A DNA stretch of 64,000 nt from Streptomyces sp. PH10-H1 (lineage in GTDB: Bacteria > Actinomycetota > Actinomycetes > Streptomycetales > Streptomycetaceae): the NCBI RefSeq assembly GCF_030063355.1, contig NZ_JASISZ010000008.1, forward strand, positions 53,346 to 117,345, in the 5' to 3' direction. The notes beneath the pieces were generated by a model. It had not been told where the DNA came from and ran no database searches. It worked only from the letters and a program-made list of their open reading frames with translations. Shown here piece after piece: positions 18,893-27,738 of this stretch. The position numbers and the translations under genes were made by a program. The first letter of the stretch is position 1. Every line of letters begins with the position of its first letter.

Positions 18893-21526
18893 TCAGCGGA
18901 GGATGCCCGCGGTCATGCCCCCGGATTCGGCGGGGGTCGCGATGAGGCCGAGTTCGGCGGGCGCGGCCAGCAGCGGGTGGGTGGGAAGGACTCGGACGGT
19001 GTAGCCGAAGGGGCCGGTGTGGTCGAGGGTGAGAGGACCCTCGTAGACCCGGCGGCCTTCGAGGTCGGGTTGGGTTGCCGGTTTGAGGGAGACGATGGTG
19101 GGGTCGGCGATGCGGTCGGCGTCGTCGACCCGTCCGGAGAGGGCCTGCACGTCCACATCGCCGGTGTCGAGGCCGCCGAGGGTCACCTGGACCCGGAGGG
19201 TGAGGGTGGAGCCCAGTTCGGGGGATCCGCCCACGGAGTCCGCCTCGACATGGTCGACGGTGACCCGGTGCCATTCACCGCGCACCCGGGCCTTCCAGAC
19301 GGCGAGTTCGCGGGCGACATCGCCGGTGACGGCCCGGTGCGCGCGAGCCGCCGGGGCGTAGAGCCGGCCGACGTAATCACGCACCATGCGCCCCGCGAGC
19401 ACCTTGGGGCCCAGGGTCACCAGGGTGTGCCGGACCATCTCGATCCAGCGGGCGGGCAGGCCGTGCGGGTCGTGATCGTAGAAGCGCGGGGCGACCTGGT
19501 TCTCGATGAGCTCGTAGAGGGCTGAGGCCTCCAGGTCGTCGCGCCGGTCAGGATCGTCGTCGCCGCTGTGCCCCATTCCTTCGGCGTCGGCCGTCGGGAT
19601 CGCCCAGCCGTTGTTGCCGTCGAACCATTCGTCCCACCAGCCGTCCAGCACCGACAGGTTGAGGCAGCCGTTGAGGGCGGCCTTCATGCCCGAGGTGCCG
19701 CACGCCTCCAGGGGGCGCAGCGGGTTGTTGAGCCACACGTCGCAGCCGGGGTAGAGGTGCTGGGCCATGCCCATGTCGTAGTCGGGCAGGAAGACGATGC
19801 GGTGGCGTACCCGCGGATCGTCGGCGAAGCGCACCAGCTCCTGGACGAGCCGCTTGCCGCCGTCGTCCGCCGGATGGGCCTTGCCCGCGACGACGATCTG
19901 GATCGGCCGCTCGGGGTGCAGCAGCAGGTCCATCAGCCGGTCCTGGTCGCGGAGCATCAAGGTGAGCCGCTTGTACGAGGGGACGCGGCGGGCGAATCCG
20001 ATGGTGAGCACGTCGGGGTCCAGTACGCCGTCCACCCAGCCGAGCTCGGCCTGTCCGGCACCGCGCTGCCGCCACGACGCGCGCACCCGGCGCCGTACGT
20101 CCTCCACCAGCTGCTCGCGCAGCACCCGGCGCAGTTCCCACACGGCCGGATCGGGGATCTCGGCGACGGCTTCCCAGCGCTGGGTCTCGCCGATCATCAG
20201 GGCGTCCTCGGCGCGCTGGGCGCCGATCTGCCGGGCGCCCAGCTGGAAGACCTCGGGGGCCACCCAGGTGGGGGCGTGCACGCCGTTGGTGATCGAGGCG
20301 ATCGGCACCTCGTCGGCGTCGAACCCGGGCCACAGCCCGGCGAACATCTCGCGGCTGACGGCGCCGTGGAGCGTGGAGACGCCATTGGCGCGCTGGGCGA
20401 GCCGCAGGCCCATCACCGCCATGTTGAAGACGTTCGGGTCGCCGCCCGAGTACGTCTCCATGCCCAGTTCCAGCACCCGCTGGATGTCGACGCCGGGCAG
20501 TTCGCCGCCGTCGCCGAGGTGGCGGCCGACCAGTTCGCGGTCGAAGCGGTCGATTCCGGCGGGTACGGGGGTGTGGGTGGTGAAGACGGTGCCGGCCCGT
20601 ACCGCCTCCACGGCGGCGTCGAAACCGAGCCCCTCGCCGCTGAGCTCGCGGATGCGCTCCAGGCCGAGGAATCCGGCGTGGCCCTCGTTGGTGTGGAAGA
20701 CCTCGGGGTCGGGGTGGCCGGTGAGACGGCAGTACGTGCGCACCGCGCGCACTCCGCCGATGCCCAGCAGCATCTCCTGCAGCAGCCGGTGCTCGCTGCC
20801 GCCGCCGTAGAGGCGGTCGGTGACATCGCGTTCCGTACGGTGGTTCTCCTCGACGTCGGAATCGAGGAGCAGCAGCGGGACGCGGCCCACCTGGGCCTTC
20901 CAGATGTGGGCGGTGAGGGACCGGCCGCCGGGCAGGACGAGGACGACCTGGGCGGGGGTGCCGTCCTGCTCGCGCAGCAGGCTGAGCGGCAGCTCGTTGG
21001 GATCGAGGACCGGGTAGTGCTCCTGCTGCCAGCCCTCACGGGACAGGCTCTGGCGGAAATATCCGTGCCGGTACAGCAGCCCGACGCCGATCAGCGGCAC
21101 TCCGAGGTCGCTGGCGGCCTTGAGATGGTCCCCGGCCAGGATGCCGAGGCCGCCCGAGTACTGGGGCAGGGCCGCGGTGATCCCGAACTCGGGCGAGAAG
21201 TAGGCGATGGCGGCGGGGAGTTCGGGTGACTCCCCCTGGTACCAGCGCGGATTGGTGAGGTAGTCGGTCAGGTCCTCGGCGACGGAGGCGAGGCGGCGCA
21301 GGAATCTTCGGTCCTGCGCGAGAGCCGTGAGCCGCTCCTTGGAGACGGCGCCGAGCAGCCGCACCGGGTCTCCGGCAGCGGCCCGCCAGCCCTCCTCGTC
21401 GACGGTCTGGAACAGCTCCCGGGACTCCGGGTGCCAGGACCAGCGCAGATTCTGTGCCAGTTCGCCGAGCGGACGCAGCGGTTCCGGCAGGACAGTTCGC
21501 ACGGTGAAACGACGGATTGCCTTCAC
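18893..21526 (-). CDS. glgP: Alpha-glucan (glycogen/maltodextrin) phosphorylase
   Basis: From GTG 21526 the protein has 877 residues and begins VKAIRRFTVRTVLPEPLRPL, the usual N-terminus of actinobacterial GlgP; the frame is open further upstream but reads as non-coding. It contains NLRWSWH, FSPEFGI, YSGGLGILAGDHLKAASDLG, HTPVPAGIDRF and the PLP site GTSGMKAALNG with Lys615. It releases glucose 1-phosphate from non-reducing ends of alpha-1,4-glucan. No standard ribosome site precedes the GTG (AGGGG abuts it), so the mRNA may be leaderless. It pairs with GlgX for glucan breakdown and lies near the glgE operon for synthesis. Confidence 0.94.
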   Translation of the reverse strand: MKAIRRFTVRTVLPEPLRPLGELAQNLRWSWHPESRELFQTVDEEGWRAAAGDPVRLLGAVSKERLTALAQDRRFLRRLASVAEDLTDYLTNPRWYQGESPELPAAIAYFSPEFGITAALPQYSGGLGILAGDHLKAASDLGVPLIGVGLLYRHGYFRQSLSREGWQQEHYPVLDPNELPLSLLREQDGTPAQVVLVLPGGRSLTAHIWKAQVGRVPLLLLDSDVEENHRTERDVTDRLYGGGSEHRLLQEMLLGIGGVRAVRTYCRLTGHPDPEVFHTNEGHAGFLGLERIRELSGEGLGFDAAVEAVRAGTVFTTHTPVPAGIDRFDRELVGRHLGDGGELPGVDIQRVLELGMETYSGGDPNVFNMAVMGLRLAQRANGVSTLHGAVSREMFAGLWPGFDADEVPIASITNGVHAPTWVAPEVFQLGARQIGAQRAEDALMIGETQRWEAVAEIPDPAVWELRRVLREQLVEDVRRRVRASWRQRGAGQAELGWVDGVLDPDVLTIGFARRVPSYKRLTLMLRDQDRLMDLLLHPERPIQIVVAGKAHPADDGGKRLVQELVRFADDPRVRHRIVFLPDYDMGMAQHLYPGCDVWLNNPLRPLEACGTSGMKAALNGCLNLSVLDGWWDEWFDGNNGWAIPTADAEGMGHSGDDDPDRRDDLEASALYELIENQVAPRFYDHDPHGLPARWIEMVRHTLVTLGPKVLAGRMVRDYVGRLYAPAARAHRAVTGDVARELAVWKARVRGEWHRVTVDHVEADSVGGSPELGSTLTLRVQVTLGGLDTGDVDVQALSGRVDDADRIADPTIVSLKPATQPDLEGRRVYEGPLTLDHTGPFGYTVRVLPTHPLLAAPAELGLIATPAESGGMTAGILR

Positions 21527-21689
21527 CCCTACGACGGTAGCCGGGTCCCGCCCCGCGATCCGGCCGCTGTCCACGATCCGGCGGCTCAAACGCCCGAACG
21601 GACGTCCGCTGGGGCATTCGGCCCGCGCGCGGTCACACGGCGGGCACACGGGGCGGCGGCAGGACCGCCGGAGTGTCAGTGGGCCCGAT

Positions 21690-21695
21690 TAGCAT
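21690..21695 (+). promoter_or_regulatory. -10 box of a probable leaderless promoter
   Basis: TAGCAT ends 6 nt before the ATG at 21702, and there is no ribosome site. A leaderless transcript is the likely reading. Confidence 0.45.
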
Positions 21696-21701
21696 CGCCG
21701 T

Positions 21702-22322
21702 ATGACATCCCAAGTGGCTACGTCAAAGGTCGACTTCTACTTCGATCCCGCCTGCCCGTTCGCGTGGATCACCTCCCGCTGGATCCTCGAGGTCGAGCAG
21801 CAGCGGGACATCGAGCTGCGGTTCCGGGTGATGAGCCTGTTCGTCCTGAACGAGGGCCGCGAGCTGCCCGAGTGGTACCGGGACCTGGTGGACCGGTCCA
21901 TCGGCCCGGTGCGAGTCGCGATAGCCGCCGCCCACCACCATGGCGAGGGTGTGCTCCGCGATCTCTACACGGCGATGGGCACCCGGATCCACAACGGCGG
22001 CAACCGTGAGGACTTCGACGCCGTCATCAAGGAGGCGCTGTCCGAGGTCGGGCTGCCCGCGGAACTGGCCGCGGCCGCCGCCGATCCGCAGTACGACGAG
22101 GCACTGCGCAAGAGCCACCACGAGGGCATGGATCCGGTCGGTGACGATGTCGGCACGCCCACCATCCATGTCGACGGTGTGGCGTTCTTCGGCCCGGTGC
22201 TGAACTCCATCCCCCGGGGCGAGGAGGCGGCCCGGGTGTTCGACGGCGTTCGGGCGCTCGCCGGCTACCCGGACTTCTTCGAACTCAAGCGCACCCGCAC
22301 CGGCTCGCTCTCCTTCGACTGA
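21702..22322 (+). CDS. DsbA-fold protein, mycothiol-dependent nitroreductase (Rv2466c) type
   Basis: The 206-residue cytoplasmic protein has a DsbA/FrnE thioredoxin fold: [19 protein letters not shown] at the N-terminus, a helical insert, and a cis-Pro loop [17 protein letters not shown] near residue 155. The active site is CPFA, so only the first cysteine is kept, whereas Rv2466c of M. tuberculosis has CPWC. A single-Cys site suits mycothiol-linked chemistry better than disulfide formation. It may reduce or conjugate electrophiles. It is transcribed alone from a probable leaderless promoter and ends at a hairpin shared with the oxidative island. Confidence 0.82.
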   Translation: MTSQVATSKVDFYFDPACPFAWITSRWILEVEQQRDIELRFRVMSLFVLNEGRELPEWYRDLVDRSIGPVRVAIAAAHHHGEGVLRDLYTAMGTRIHNGGNREDFDAVIKEALSEVGLPAELAAAAADPQYDEALRKSHHEGMDPVGDDVGTPTIHVDGVAFFGPVLNSIPRGEEAARVFDGVRALAGYPDFFELKRTRTGSLSFD

Positions 22323-22329
22323 CGGCCGC

Positions 22330-22363
22330 GGCGGCCGGCCACCGCGAACGGCCGCCGGCCGCC
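22330..22363. terminator. Bidirectional terminator at the island edge
   Basis: GGCGGCCGG (22330-22338) pairs with CCGGCCGCC (22355-22363). It sits between the DsbA-fold gene stop (22322) and the PhzS-like gene stop (22369), both reading towards it. Confidence 0.65.
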
Positions 22364-22368
22364 GGTCC

Positions 22369-23652
22369 TCAGCGCGCCGCCCGCGCGGTGCGGACGTCGT
22401 ACGGCGAGCCCTGGTTCACCGTGGCCGGGTCGAACGCGCCGGCCACGGCATAACTGCGCGCGATCGTCTCCAGTTCGGTGCGCGGGATCACGTCGTGGAT
22501 GTCCGCGAAGCCGCCGGGGGCCCGCTCATGGGCCATGTTGATGACGACCTCCGGGCCCATCCGGCGGTTGGAGCGCTGCAGCTCCGTCATGGGCGGGCGG
22601 CGCTCCGCCTCGTACGCCGGCAGGGCCCGCCCGGGATCCTCGTGGGCGGCCATCGCATGGGCGAGGGCGCGGCCGTCGATGATCGACTGGGTGGCACCGT
22701 TGGAACCGACCGGGTACATCGCGTGCGCGGCGTCGCCGATCAGCGTCGCCCCGCCGAAGGTCCACCGCACCAGCGGCTCGCGGTCCACCATCGGGTACTC
22801 GAAGGCGGCCTCCGCGCTGTCGATGACCTCGCCGACGTCCACCCCGTCGAAGGTCCAGCCCTCGAAGTGGTGGCGGAACGTGGCAGTGGACACCGGCCGG
22901 TTCCAGCCGCTGCGGTCCGGGGCGCCGCCCTGTTCTGCGGGCATCACCAGCGCCCAGTTGACCAGCACGCGCTCACCGGGCGCCGCAGGGATCGTCAGCG
23001 GGTAGACGACAGCCTTCTGCCGGTTGTTCCCGGCGATGAACATGTGCGTGGCGACGCGGTCCGCGGGCATCCAGGACACCCCGCGCCAGATCAGCAGGCC
23101 GTTCCACGGCGGTTCGCCCTCACCCGGGTACATCGCGGAGCGGACCGCCGAGCGGATGCCGTCGGCGCCGATCAGGACCTCCGCGCCGATGTCGGTGCTG
23201 CCGCCGGTGGCCCGGTCCCGGACGGCGACGCGCAGCCGGGCGCCGGGCAGCTCGGTGAAGTCGTCCACCAGGGCGCCGGAGACGACCGCCGACCGGCCGA
23301 GCCGTTCCCGGACCGCGCGGGACAGGACGCTCTGCAGCCGGCCGCGGTGGATCGACAGCTGCGGCCAGCGGTAACCGGCGCCGAGGCCGCGCGGCTCCTG
23401 CCAGACGAGGCTGCCGCTGCTGTGGTAATAGCGCAGCTCACTGGTGGGCACCGATACGGCGGCCAGTTCCTCGTACAGCCCCAGGGCCGCCAGTTCGCGT
23501 ACCGCGTTGGGCATGATGTTGAGTCCCGCGCCGACCGGCTGGAGCTCCGGGGCGGCCTCGACGACCAGCACATCGGTGCGGCCGACGGCGTGCAGGCTGA
23601 GCGCGGCGGTGAGGCCGGCGATGCCGCCGCCCGCGATGACGATACGGCTCAT
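22369..23652 (-). CDS. FAD-dependent aromatic monooxygenase, PhzS-like
   Basis: The 427-residue group A flavin monooxygenase starts at ATG 23652, 4 nt inside the end of the upstream gene (ATGA), with GGAGG before it. It has the FAD-binding VIAGGGIAGLTAALSL, the second motif VLIGADGIRSAVR, and the third LIGDAAHAMYPVGSNGA. Throughout, it resembles Pseudomonas PhzS (phenazine-1-carboxylate monooxygenase) as I recall it: SIHRGRLQ, LIWRGV, VNWALVMP, and FEYPMVDREPLVRW. PhzS-type enzymes use NADH and O2 to hydroxylate an aromatic ring, often with loss of a carboxyl group. No other phenazine genes are nearby, so the substrate is probably the product of the neighbouring PrnB-like protein. Confidence 0.9.
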   Translation of the reverse strand: MSRIVIAGGGIAGLTAALSLHAVGRTDVLVVEAAPELQPVGAGLNIMPNAVRELAALGLYEELAAVSVPTSELRYYHSSGSLVWQEPRGLGAGYRWPQLSIHRGRLQSVLSRAVRERLGRSAVVSGALVDDFTELPGARLRVAVRDRATGGSTDIGAEVLIGADGIRSAVRSAMYPGEGEPPWNGLLIWRGVSWMPADRVATHMFIAGNNRQKAVVYPLTIPAAPGERVLVNWALVMPAEQGGAPDRSGWNRPVSTATFRHHFEGWTFDGVDVGEVIDSAEAAFEYPMVDREPLVRWTFGGATLIGDAAHAMYPVGSNGATQSIIDGRALAHAMAAHEDPGRALPAYEAERRPPMTELQRSNRRMGPEVVINMAHERAPGGFADIHDVIPRTELETIARSYAVAGAFDPATVNQGSPYDVRTARAAR

Positions 23653-24776
23653 CGGGCCGCCTCCTTCTCCGTGGAGCGACGGACGAGGGTCTCGTTCTCG
23701 CGGGTCAGATCGAGTACGGAGCGCAGCAGTTCGACGGGCGCGCCGCCGCTGCCATAGTCGTACAGCCGCACCTCGTCGCTGTACGCCTCCCGGGCGATGC
23801 GGATGTGCCGGGCCCTGAACGTCTTGAGGATGCGCAGCACTCGCGCCAGGGCGACGGCACTGGCCCGCAGGGTGGTGGAGAGCCGGTCCGCACCCGCCCA
23901 GCTGACGGCGAGCGACAGTTTGCCCACCGCGGAGGGGCAGCCCTTGTACCGGGCGTGGAAGCTGCGCCAGGCGGGGAGGCTGTAGGGCACCGATTCGGTG
24001 AGGAATGCCTCGTACCGCCCGGTGCTGCGGTCGGACTGCCACAGCGTCAGATCGACCAGCCAGAGCGGGACCTGGGCCGCCGCCGGGCCGAGGTACTCCT
24101 GCCCGTCGAGGGTGATCTCCTCGAAGTAGGGGCGCAGCACCTGGGCGAAGAACACCGGCGAGACGTTGGCGATCGTGAAGTCGATCGAGTCGACCATGGC
24201 CTGGACGAGTCCGGCGAGGCGGTCGAGGCAGGCCGGGAACCGGCTGTCGTGGGGTTCGAGCGTGGCCAGTTCCGAGCAGGCGTCCAGCGAGGCGCACAGG
24301 CTGGGGAAGACCATCCGGACGGCGTCCTGCAGGCAGGCCTCCATCGGGTCGCCGGTGTACATGCGCTGACGGGCACCGACCGGGTTCCATGCCGTGTAGT
24401 GGTGGACGGTGTCCCGGGGGACCATGCCGGTGCGCCGGCCCAGGGCGCGCAGGACCGGCAGCGCCTCCGGTACGGCGTCGAGCGGCTCGGTGCCGTGCCG
24501 CTTGATGGATCCGAGGAAGATGCCCAGGTCACGCATGGCGGCGAGGTTCTCGGCCGTGGAGAAGTCGTCCAGAACGCCGGTATCCGGGAGGAGTTCGCGC
24601 AGTGCGGTGACCATGCCGGACACATCGCTGTCGACGTTCATGACACGGAGCTTCTCGCACGCCTCGTCCGCACCCAGCGGGTCGGCGCCTCGGATCTCCG
24701 ATATCCGGTAATAGGGCTCTTGCCCTTGGAGCAGATCGAGCACAGACATGTGGGGCACCGTCATTCCGAGGGTCAC
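23649..24776 (-). CDS. PrnB-like haem protein (monodechloroaminopyrrolnitrin synthase family)
   Basis: The 375-residue protein aligns along its length with Pseudomonas PrnB from memory: AAMRDLGIFLGSIKRHGTEPLD, AWNP, YTG, YLGPAAAQVPLWLVD, and FRARHIRIAREAY, where PrnB has FRAPHLKLAERAY. His324 in that last segment is the likely haem ligand. PrnB belongs to the tryptophan/indoleamine dioxygenase superfamily and rearranges 7-chlorotryptophan to an aminophenylpyrrole. The GTG start overlaps the MFS stop (GTGA) and the stop overlaps the PhzS-like start, so translation is coupled on both sides. No tryptophan halogenase is present, so the substrate is probably unchlorinated tryptophan or another aromatic amino acid. 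Confidence 0.87.
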   Translation of the reverse strand: MTLGMTVPHMSVLDLLQGQEPYYRISEIRGADPLGADEACEKLRVMNVDSDVSGMVTALRELLPDTGVLDDFSTAENLAAMRDLGIFLGSIKRHGTEPLDAVPEALPVLRALGRRTGMVPRDTVHHYTAWNPVGARQRMYTGDPMEACLQDAVRMVFPSLCASLDACSELATLEPHDSRFPACLDRLAGLVQAMVDSIDFTIANVSPVFFAQVLRPYFEEITLDGQEYLGPAAAQVPLWLVDLTLWQSDRSTGRYEAFLTESVPYSLPAWRSFHARYKGCPSAVGKLSLAVSWAGADRLSTTLRASAVALARVLRILKTFRARHIRIAREAYSDEVRLYDYGSGGAPVELLRSVLDLTRENETLVRRSTEKEAAR

Positions 24777-26215
24777 AGGGATGTGTGTGTGCTGGGTGAG
24801 GGGTCGGCCGGCTCCGGCGCGGGGCTGCGCAGCAGCAGCGTCAGGAGGGTGGCGGCCGCGGCGAAGGCCGCGCCGACGAGCAGCGCGGTGCGGAATCCCG
24901 CGGCTTCCGCGGCCGCGCCGGGGCCCGCGGCCCGGGTGTGCGCGGCGGCCACCGCGACGAGGACCGCGAGGCCGAGGACCGAGCCGAACTGCTGGCTGGT
25001 GTTGATCAGTCCGGACACCAGGCCGGTCTCCCCGGCCCCCGCCTGCGCGGTCGCGGCGACATTGGTCGTCACCATGACGAGAGGCAGGCCCACGCCGATC
25101 AGCAGGCTGGGCGCGAGGACGGTGCCGAGGAACGATCCGTCGGCCGACAGCGACAGGGCGAGCCAGAGCATCGCGGCGGCCACGGCCGCGAAGCCCGCGG
25201 TCATCACCGGGCGCAGGCCGAACCGGAGGACCAGCCGCCCGGTCAGGGGCGCGGTCAGCACGACAACGACCGACAGCGGCAGCAGCCCGAGTCCGCCGGT
25301 GACCGGCGGATAGCCCAGTACAGCCTGCAGATACAGGCTCACGAGGAAGAACATCGGGAACAGCGCCATCTGCGCCAGCGCGCTGAGGAGGTTGGCGAGG
25401 CGCAGCACCGGCTGCCTGAGCACGTCAGGGGGGACCAGCGGATGGGCCGTGCGGGACTCGATGGCCGCGAACGCCGCGAGCAACGCCAGGCCGGCGGCGC
25501 CGGCCAGCAGTGTGCCCGGCGCGGTCCAGCCCGCGGTGCCCGCGTCGACCAGGGCGTAGGCGATCAGGCTGAGGCCGCCGGTGGCCGTGAGGGCGCCGCC
25601 GAGGTCGAAGTCCCCGGGGCTTCCCGGCGCCGGCCCGGTCTTCGCGCGGCGGGCGAGGACGGGTGCCAGCGCGGCCGGGGTGAGGGCGATCAGCGCGGCG
25701 CCCACCACCACGTTCAGGACGAACGTGGAGCGCCACCCCAGGCCGGAGGTGAGCACGCCGCCCAGCACCGTGCCCAGCGCGCCGCCCAGCCCCCCGAGCG
25801 CCGCGAACACCCCCAGGGCACGGTGCCGTTCAGGTCCCTCGGAGAACAGCAGCAGCACCAGCGCGAAGGCCGCGGCGGCCGCGCAGGCCGCCCCGATCCC
25901 CTGCAGGGCCCGAGCCGCGACGAGCAGCGCGCTGTTCGCGGCGAAGGCGCCGCCGAGGGAGGAGGCGGACAGCAGTGCCAGGCCGCCTGTGAAGAGCCGG
26001 CGGTGGCCGATGATGTCGGCGACGCGCCCGGCCAGCAGCAGGAAGCCGCCGAAGGTGATCAGGTAGGCGTTCGCGACCCAGGACAGGCCCGGGGCGTCGG
26101 TGCCGAGGTCCGCGCCGATGGAGGGCAGCGCCACATTGACGATGGCGGTGTCGAGGATCAGCAGCAGCTGAGTGGAGGCCAGCAGGGCGAGCGCGAAGGT
26201 GCGGCTGTGCGCCAT
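24773..26215 (-). CDS. MFS transporter, DHA2 (14-TM) drug-export family
   Basis: The 480-residue protein starts at ATG 26215 (MAHSRTFALALLAS), 4 nt after the HpaB-like stop. About 14 hydrophobic segments, the motif-C-like LLILDTAIVNVALPSIGADL near the start, and the loop GRVADIIGHRRLF place it in the DHA2 family with EmrB, LfrA and antibiotic self-resistance pumps. It is sandwiched between coupled oxygenase genes, so it most likely exports the pathway product or gives self-protection. The GTGA overlap at its end couples it to the PrnB-like gene. Substrate is inferred from context only. Confidence 0.9.
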   Translation of the reverse strand: MAHSRTFALALLASTQLLLILDTAIVNVALPSIGADLGTDAPGLSWVANAYLITFGGFLLLAGRVADIIGHRRLFTGGLALLSASSLGGAFAANSALLVAARALQGIGAACAAAAAFALVLLLFSEGPERHRALGVFAALGGLGGALGTVLGGVLTSGLGWRSTFVLNVVVGAALIALTPAALAPVLARRAKTGPAPGSPGDFDLGGALTATGGLSLIAYALVDAGTAGWTAPGTLLAGAAGLALLAAFAAIESRTAHPLVPPDVLRQPVLRLANLLSALAQMALFPMFFLVSLYLQAVLGYPPVTGGLGLLPLSVVVVLTAPLTGRLVLRFGLRPVMTAGFAAVAAAMLWLALSLSADGSFLGTVLAPSLLIGVGLPLVMVTTNVAATAQAGAGETGLVSGLINTSQQFGSVLGLAVLVAVAAAHTRAAGPGAAAEAAGFRTALLVGAAFAAAATLLTLLLRSPAPEPADPSPSTHTSL

Positions 26216-26219
26216 CGCC

Positions 26220-27677
26220 TCAGGCCCGGGGCAGTGGCTGCAGTTCGTACCCGTCGAGGCAGGCGCGGGCCAGGCTCTCGCAGGCGCCGGTGTCGCCCTC
26301 CCACGCCTGCTGCAGCAGATAGACGTGCGGCGCGCCGTGGTAGAAGCGCTCGTACTGCTCGTGCCGTCCGGCGAATTCCGTGCCGAGGGCGTCCCAGGCG
26401 AGCTTGAGCAGCTTGACGCGGTCCTGCGCCGGGTGCCCGGGCGAGCGGATGTACTTGGCGATGATGGGGCCGATCTCCGGGTGCAGCAGATCCTGCGCGG
26501 AGGCGGGGAGCTGGATGACACCGCCGCCGGCCAGCAGCTTGATCTCGCTGACCGCCTGGGGATAGATCTCTCCGGCCATGATCCGGTGGGCGTACGAGAT
26601 GTCCTTGCCGGGCATGACGCCGCCGCGTCCCCCGTCGACCTCCTCGTACGAGGCCTCGGCGGCCAGCACCATGGACTTGGCCTGGGCGACCCAGCCCATC
26701 AGCCGGCCGATCCGGGTCTGGACCGCCGGCAGCTGGTAGGTGTTGTTGGCCTTGGCGAGGAGGATCGCGACGCCGGTGAGGAACTCCAGCTTGGTCCAGA
26801 AGCGGGTGGACGCCTGGTGGACGAAGTTGACGTAGGCGGGGGTCTTCCACCACTGGCCGAAGCAGACGTCGACATTGCGGTAGGCGAGGACGTTCTCCCA
26901 CGGTACGAAGACGTCGTCGCAGACCAGCAGCGCGTCGTTCTCGTCGAAGCGGGAGGAGAGCGGATTGTCGAAGACGCTGCGCGCCTGGGCCTCGTAGGAG
27001 GTGCGGGAGATGAACCTCAGGCCCGGGGTATCGACCGGGATCGAGAAGCAGACCGCGTGCTCGATGTCCTGCGGGGCGAGCGGTTCGATGGTGCCGACCA
27101 CGACCTCGTTGCCGAAGACCGCCGCGGTGCCGATCATCTTGGCGCCGCGGACCACGATGCCGCCGTCGCGCTCCTCCACCACCCGGACGATGAGGTCGTC
27201 GCTCTCCTGCTCGGCGGCGGACTTCGTCCGGTCGATCTGCGGATTGGTGATGGTGAACGTCGGGTACAGATCGCCCTCGGACATCCGCCGGTGGTACGCC
27301 TCGACGTGGGGCGCGCCGTCGAACGTGTCGGTGGTGAAGAGCTGCGGCACGGCTGCGAAGCCCGCTATCCCGGCGGCCATGTAGTCGGGGGTGCGGCCCA
27401 GGTAGCCGAAGCTGGCCTCGGCCCACACCTTGTGCGCCTGGCGGCGCGCGACCAGGTCCTGGTACGAACGGGGTATCAGAAAGGCACGGTGGACGCCGCC
27501 CTCGGTGAGTACCGCGGAGTGTTCGGAGTCGTGGGACAGGTCGTACAGCCCCGCGATGGAGTCGACCGTGTTACGGAAGGCGGGGTGGCGGGTGATGTCC
27601 TTGATCCGCTCCCCGTCGAGCCATATCTCACGCCCGTCACGCAGCGAATCCTTGTACTCCTGGCCGGACCTGGTCAC
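26220..27677 (-). CDS. FADH2-dependent monooxygenase, HpaB (4-hydroxyphenylacetate 3-hydroxylase) family
   Basis: The 485-residue oxygenase component starts at GTG 27677, with an AGGAG-type site upstream. It shows the family pattern YKDSLRDGREIWLDGERIKD, SFGYLGRTPDYMAA, SSRFDENDALLVCDDVFVPWENVL, LLAGGGVIQLPAS and KLAWDALGTEFAGRHEQYERFY. Arg95 and Tyr99 in RTPDY match substrate-site residues of HpaB. The position of the HpaB active-site His (NHAIVNP in E. coli, from memory) is Phe141 here (TFTITNP). These enzymes ortho-hydroxylate phenols with FADH2 from a separate reductase, and no reductase gene is nearby. It is the first structural gene after the AraC regulator. Confidence 0.9.
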   Translation of the reverse strand: MTRSGQEYKDSLRDGREIWLDGERIKDITRHPAFRNTVDSIAGLYDLSHDSEHSAVLTEGGVHRAFLIPRSYQDLVARRQAHKVWAEASFGYLGRTPDYMAAGIAGFAAVPQLFTTDTFDGAPHVEAYHRRMSEGDLYPTFTITNPQIDRTKSAAEQESDDLIVRVVEERDGGIVVRGAKMIGTAAVFGNEVVVGTIEPLAPQDIEHAVCFSIPVDTPGLRFISRTSYEAQARSVFDNPLSSRFDENDALLVCDDVFVPWENVLAYRNVDVCFGQWWKTPAYVNFVHQASTRFWTKLEFLTGVAILLAKANNTYQLPAVQTRIGRLMGWVAQAKSMVLAAEASYEEVDGGRGGVMPGKDISYAHRIMAGEIYPQAVSEIKLLAGGGVIQLPASAQDLLHPEIGPIIAKYIRSPGHPAQDRVKLLKLAWDALGTEFAGRHEQYERFYHGAPHVYLLQQAWEGDTGACESLARACLDGYELQPLPRA

Positions 27678-27725
27678 CGTGTCTCCTCAACGATCTTCGA
27701 CGCGCCGTTGAAGAGACTGCCTCAT

Positions 27726-27733
27726 ACACGTGT
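27726..27733. promoter_or_regulatory. 8-bp palindrome upstream of the HpaB-like gene
   Basis: ACACGTGT lies in the 61-bp gap between the AraC gene and the HpaB-like gene. It is a possible operator for the island. The support is weak because an 8-bp palindrome can occur by chance. Confidence 0.3.
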
Positions 27734-27738
27734 GCTAA

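Noticed and set aside
22369..23652. Phenazine gene cluster because of the PhzS-like enzyme
   Set aside because: None of phzA-G is in the window.
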